From contig OZ024827.1 in NCBI GenBank assembly GCA_964016985.1, forward strand, positions 53,610,684 through 53,674,683: DNA of 64,000 nucleotides, read 5' to 3'. The notes beneath the pieces are model-generated. The model saw only the letters and a list, made by a program, of their open reading frames with translations, did no database searches and was not told the DNA's origin. This document shows, piece after piece, positions 59,876 through 64,000 of the stretch. Each line of letters opens with the position of its first letter. Within the stretch, counting starts at the first letter, position 1. The position numbers and the translations under genes were made by a program. Source of the stretch: Anodontia alba. Lineage: Eukaryota; Mollusca; Bivalvia; Lucinida; Lucinidae.

Positions 59876-60555
59876 GGCTCGTGAACTGGATAGACTGCAC
59901 GTCTTGAAGTACTCATGTAAACGAACAAACAATATAAAAATCTAAATATTTTTCGGGTGTAGAGGTCAGGCGTGTCAAATAACATAGGCTTTATCTTAAG
60001 TTTGTGAGCGAATCGCCGGAGTAAATGCACAAAAATAACTAGATCGTGCAGTCGTTGGTACGCCATCGCAAACCAACCGTCCCATTTTCCTCACTAAGCA
60101 GAGAGAAGTGAAAAATAATGTTGCTCTCGTACACTCTTACCACTCGGGGAAGGCGTTTTGTTTGTCGTATTTCATTAATTTCGGCAAAATCCTCGAAAAA
60201 TCAGTTTCACTACATCATTACAACCACAGTAGAAGGAACTATATAATGTATATTGAGGCGGAAGTCGGTGGCATATGATATCTGTTCATTTGCACATGGC
60301 AATGTTTAAGGTAAGCACGTATGTGGAAGGTTAGGTGTGAAATAGGAGACATGAAGCAAGTAACACAATAAAGAAGATACAGAAAACTGCACGATCTACT
60401 TATTTTAAAAGTCTATGTTATTTGACACGCCTGACCTCTACACCCGAGAAATATTTAGACTTTAACATTGTTTTTTTTTTTTCGTTTACATGAGGACTTC
60501 AAGAACTTGAAGTGGAGTCTAGCCACGAGCCGAATCAGCCAGACATGGAGGTTTC

Positions 60556-60787
60556 TGTTGCTAGGCTAATTCAGCAGAAGACAAACTCATGATGTTGTTT
60601 TTTTCTTATTTTTCCTCAGAAAACAGGCTAAGATATGTCATGCATATTGTCTCCAATCGAGACAAGGTCAAAACATGGTTTTCTGAAAAAAAAAATAAAT
60701 AAATAAATTAAAAAATAATAAAATAAAATAAGAAAAAAATTCAAAATCATCTGTTGAAAAGTTTACCCAGAGTGCTAAGCGTTAGCA
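60556..60787. mobile_element. Palindromic MITE-like hairpin, copy f
   Basis: Counterpart of copy e in the right arm: TTGCTAGGCTAATTCAGCAG at the left and TTTACCCAGAGTGCTAAGCG at the right. The arm next to the centre has an A-rich expansion (60,690-60,735) that copy e lacks. Confidence 0.8.
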
Positions 60788-61700
60788 ATTGATCTACTCT
60801 CCTTACTACGTGTTTCGAAAACGAGGTTTTATGTGCATTACCATGCTAAGAAACATCCTCCTGCAAATATTTGTTAAGTCATATTTAGTAGTCCTTAAAT
60901 CAAACGTGTGTGCAAAGATTTTGACAAATATTGTTGAGATTTTAGATTAACTCCCTTGTCTCGTAGAACTTACTTTTGTACATTATTCGTCTCCATCAAA
61001 GCCTGTAATCCATAAAAAACACACGTTCTGCGTGCACATCGCCCACACAACAACTGTGCAATAACACTTCAAAACCGTTACCGTATTACCCGAGCAAAAA
61101 AGGTCGCGAGGCTTGAAGTTGATAGTGTCGATTAATTGGTATGCGACTGTGTAGGTAAAGTTTTACCTTTAAAAGTGTGTTTGTCTGCGAGAATACTGGC
61201 CAGATGTAGATCAAGAAGATACCGTTTTATCCGGCGTTATCTTAAATTTCATGGATTGTGCCTCGGTATTTGTTTCGTGGGTAAAAAAACTCAGCAATGG
61301 CCAGTTTATGATATAAGGTCATTTTCAAATGCATTTTCATCCACCAGCTGGTCAGGAATTTTAAGAGAACGAAGAAAGTACGAACTCCTCTGGTAAGAAT
61401 GCTTTTTATCGTATGGTCGAACCTGCACAACCATTTTCTCTGCGTGTTTGACAATTTCGGGAAAGTATATGTATCAATTGAAGATTTGGCAGTTAGAAGA
61501 ACGTATGTAGATCCGGATAGGCTAATTTTCATGTTCGATGAACCTATCCTAATATTTTAAATAAATGGTTTTGTCTACCCACCATCAAATGCGGTTCTTC
61601 AAATGGCGGCGAATCCTACGAAAAATACCGTAACCCGGCGTTATCTGACCGAAAATCCGGCGTTACGACCGGTTATCCGGCGTTACGGTTGGACGCGGTG

Positions 61701-62765
61701 AAGACTATGTGATAAACTACTAAACTCTTCTAAATGGGTTAAAGAGTCGTCCTTTTTATACCAAAAGGCATTTGATTCAAAAGATAAGTCGTTTTATGGA
61801 ATCCTCTTTTATGTCACAGAATCAAGAATTCTCAATCACTGATGCTGTTGATAGTTTTAACGATATTTTGTACCCAGCCTGTCAAAATCACTTTAAAAGA
61901 TTAACAAACAGACTAAATCTGAAACGAAATTGAGCTGTCGAAAAGTGGTTTGATCTTGATTTGAAGCGTATGAGAAGAGAAATGTTAAAAAAAAGTACAC
62001 TGTTGTCCGGATTTCCTAAAAAAGTTCACTGTTTTCCGGATCCTGTTATTCGGGGCTTCTTTTTTAAATTTAGAAAACTTCAAAGTCGTGCTTGCAAAAG
62101 GAAATATAGAGAATTTAAGGTCAGTTTAATAACTCAAATACTATGGATGAAAATGATCCAGTCTAATTGGAAGTTTCTAAAAAAACTTGAAAGATGGAAC
62201 TTCTACAAATGAAAGATGGCACTTCTACAAATGACCAAACGAATAGTTAAACCGCTTTCAAAATCTATATAAAATTAAGGAAAATTTTCAGTCTAAAGAC
62301 AATGAGTTTCAGTGAAATTTAGATGATTTGTCAAATGTACATACATTCACTGAGTTACATCAGATAAAGAAGTTGCAATACAAAAATTAAAGAATAATAA
62401 GTCTGCTGGATTGGATGGAATAAAAAATGAGATGCTTTAAACAGCTGGACTTTCATTTTGTCGTGCACTGTCAAAATTATTAACCTTATTTTATCATTTG
62501 GTGTTTACCAGAAGATTTGGAAAATTGGCAATATTAAACCGTTGTATAAAGGTGATGACCCCACCGTCCCAGCTAATTATAGGGGCACCACGGTTATGTC
62601 GTGTTTAGCAAACTGTTTAATAGCAGTCTCAATAATCGATTGCAGTAGGTACATTCAAATAATATCATTAATTACTGTCAGATTGGTTTCCAACTGAATG
62701 CGAGGACAACAGATCATATGCTTATTTTAAGAACCTTACAGTCGGGTGTCTCAATTCTTGTACAT
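61701..62765 (+). mobile_element. LINE remnant, reverse transcriptase part
   Basis: Continuation of the LINE whose endonuclease part is at 57,290-57,750. The linker EKWFDLDLKRMRREMLKK ... RACKRKYREFK (about 61,935-62,125) precedes RT blocks. They are KNNKSAGLDGIKNEML (about 62,391-62,438), KIWKIGNIKPLYKGDDP ... PANYRG (62,512-62,585) and CQIGFQLNARTTDHMLILRT (about 62,678-62,737). These are in different frames and separated by stops. Catalytic YADD is not present; the copy ends before it. A dead, 3'-truncated non-LTR element. Confidence 0.86.
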
Positions 62766-62799
62766 TGCAAAACAAAATGTAACCCTAGAATCGGAAAGA

Positions 62800-64000
62800 T
62801 ATACGGCTGAATTTTGGTACATTTGGATCGTTCGTCTGTCAATACGTGAAGAGTTTTTCTGATCTAAGATGGCTGATGAGACAAATCTTAGCTCTAAACT
62901 GCCTATTGCAGATAGAACAAGATTCTGAGGAACGTTTCTGTTCGGCTTCGCTGATTCTTTTTGCTTCGTATTCACCAGCACCCCTTCTTATGAGGCCTCG
63001 TCACTTTGCTCGATCCTGTGCATTCTATTTCCATGACAGTTGGTATGTCGGAGGCTTGGAGGGTGTCCTTGTATCGCTTCTTTTGACGACCATGGAGGCG
63101 TTTTCCGACGTAGTTCTCCATAGTGGGCAAACGTTCATCAGGCATTCTGGTAATATGGCCTGTCCGTCTTAACCGTGTCAATTTCAGGAGAGTATCAGAT
63201 GAACATCATGCTGAACAGTGTTGAAGCTAGTATACAGCCCTGCTGAACTCCTTTTGTCACCAGGAATGGATCAGAAAACTCGCCATCATTTTGGACCCTT
63301 GCCATCGTGGAACTGCCGCACCATTGCTATGAATTTGGCAGGACAGCCAGACTTTGCCATTATTTTCCAAAGTCCCTCACGACTGTGTCAAATGCTTTGT
63401 TTAGGCGTAGAGGTCCACATTCTGTTCCTGGCATTTTTCTTGAATCTGTCTTGCTGTGAAATCATGTATATTGTTTCTTTGTCTTTCCTGAACCCACACT
63501 AGCTTTCTGGTAGAATAAAAATGAAGCCCTGGATGTTCAAGGTTTTTATTCAAACGATTCAGTAGGACAATAAAGAGATGCCTCAATCATTGTCACAGAC
63601 TTGAGGATTCCCTTTCCTTTTGAATAGGTGGATAATTATTGCATCCTTGAATTCTGAGGGATGGTTTCTTTTCTCCACATAATGTGAAATATCTTCAGTT
63701 CCTCTGCAACTGGAGGACCTCCTGCTTTGTAGATCTCTGCAAATATTGCACCTGATCCTGGAGCCTTGCCAATTGCTTTCACTGTTTCAGAGACGGTTAG
63801 GAATTCATCAAGCAGCGGATTACATGTGGTAGTCTGTTGATAGCTTCATTATATGGCCGATTAAGGACACCATCCAAGTGTTCAGCCCATCTTTTCATGA
63901 TAGCTTCTTTATCAGTCAGAAGACAAGTTCCGCACTAAGGAGTGGGGTGGTTCCTGAGCTCTTGGGACCATATACTGTCTTAAGTGCATCAAATAACTTC
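62800..64000 (-). mobile_element. RTE-type LINE, decayed, continues past the window
   Basis: Minus strand, entering from the right edge: KLFDALKTVYGPKSSGTTPL (63,940-64,000), then APGSGAIFAEIYKAGGPP (63,717-63,770), an ILARVLLNRLN-like block, QEKCQEQNVDLYA (63,401-63,440), then GLWKIMAKSGCPAKFIAMVR with QFHDGKGP (63,290-63,370). The C-terminal block is RLRRTGHITRMPDERLPTME then GRQKKRYKDTLQASDIP (63,050-63,175). The order fits RTE-class ORF2. The FVDLTKAFD and FADD catalytic strands are deleted or frameshifted, so it is inactive. It lies tail-to-tail with the plus-strand LINE. Confidence 0.87.

Larger units (their letters stand above)
57751..61700. mobile_element. 3.95-kb long-inverted-repeat element inserted in a LINE
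   Basis: Two arms of about 1.3 kb are reverse complements: 57,751-58,313 plus 59,315-60,053 on the left, 60,378-61,700 on the right, with a ~320-bp centre. Matching landmarks: GCGTCCAACCGTAACGCCGG at 57,755 with the inverse at 61,677-61,696; CCAGAGGAGTTCGTACTTTC at 58,040 with 61,375; TGACACGCCTGACCTCTACA at 60,425 with 59,960. The left arm alone has a ~1.0-kb insertion (58,314-59,314). Flanks AAGACTTA (57,743-57,750) and AAGACTAT (61,701-61,708) are a plausible imperfect 8-9 bp target-site duplication. No transposase was recognised. A foldback, Mutator-like or hAT-like origin is inference. Confidence 0.85.

Overview
This is a eukaryotic, very repeat-rich, AT-rich genomic window with one 200-base assembly gap. 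No complete gene is visible. The organism is most likely a marine mollusc, probably a bivalve. The reasons are pearl/Helentron-like elements built from a left end, a tandem core repeat, a GACG-type microsatellite and a 3' hairpin, together with tRNA-derived SINEs that have A/B boxes and an AAACCYCAACACAA-type tail, and degenerate non-LTR retrotransposons. The taxon is an inference; no marker gene fixes it.

Layout. Bases 1-5,100 hold single-copy-looking DNA, two tRNA-derived SINEs with clear target-site duplications, and the 3' end of a minus-strand LINE. Bases 5,129-8,503 form a 3.4 kb foldback-like element whose inverted ends carry arrays of a 21-bp palindromic (TCCTACGTAGGA) minisatellite. 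Bases 9.4-14 kb contain a duplicated block (9.47-10.79 kb and 12.09-13.96 kb) with SINE heads and microsatellites. Bases 14.5-17.1 kb are a Helentron/pearl-like element with about 12 core repeats of ~165 bp. The assembly gap is at 18,254-18,453. From about 19.7 to 47.7 kb lies a huge satellite array of two alternating ~187-bp monomer types, with higher-order duplications of 2,435 bp and 1,299 bp. It is interrupted by a second Helentron-like element (40.1-42.1 kb) and by a 1.7 kb inverted-repeat element (45.9-47.6 kb).

The only convincing cellular gene is in the right part. Two exons (51,318-51,390 and 52,509-52,681) together encode the first 82 residues of a fatty-acid-binding-protein (FABP/intracellular lipid-binding) family member. 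They have consensus splice sites, and their coding lengths (73 and 173 bp) match those of vertebrate FABP exons 1 and 2. Exons 3 and 4 were not found downstream.

From 57.3 to 62.8 kb a decayed plus-strand LINE (endonuclease, then reverse transcriptase) is split by a 3.95 kb element consisting of two ~1.3 kb inverted arms. The window ends in a second decayed LINE on the minus strand (RTE-type reverse transcriptase).

Most open reading frames in the window are products of tandem repeats and are not annotated as genes. All homology statements come from reading the sequence by eye, without database searches.
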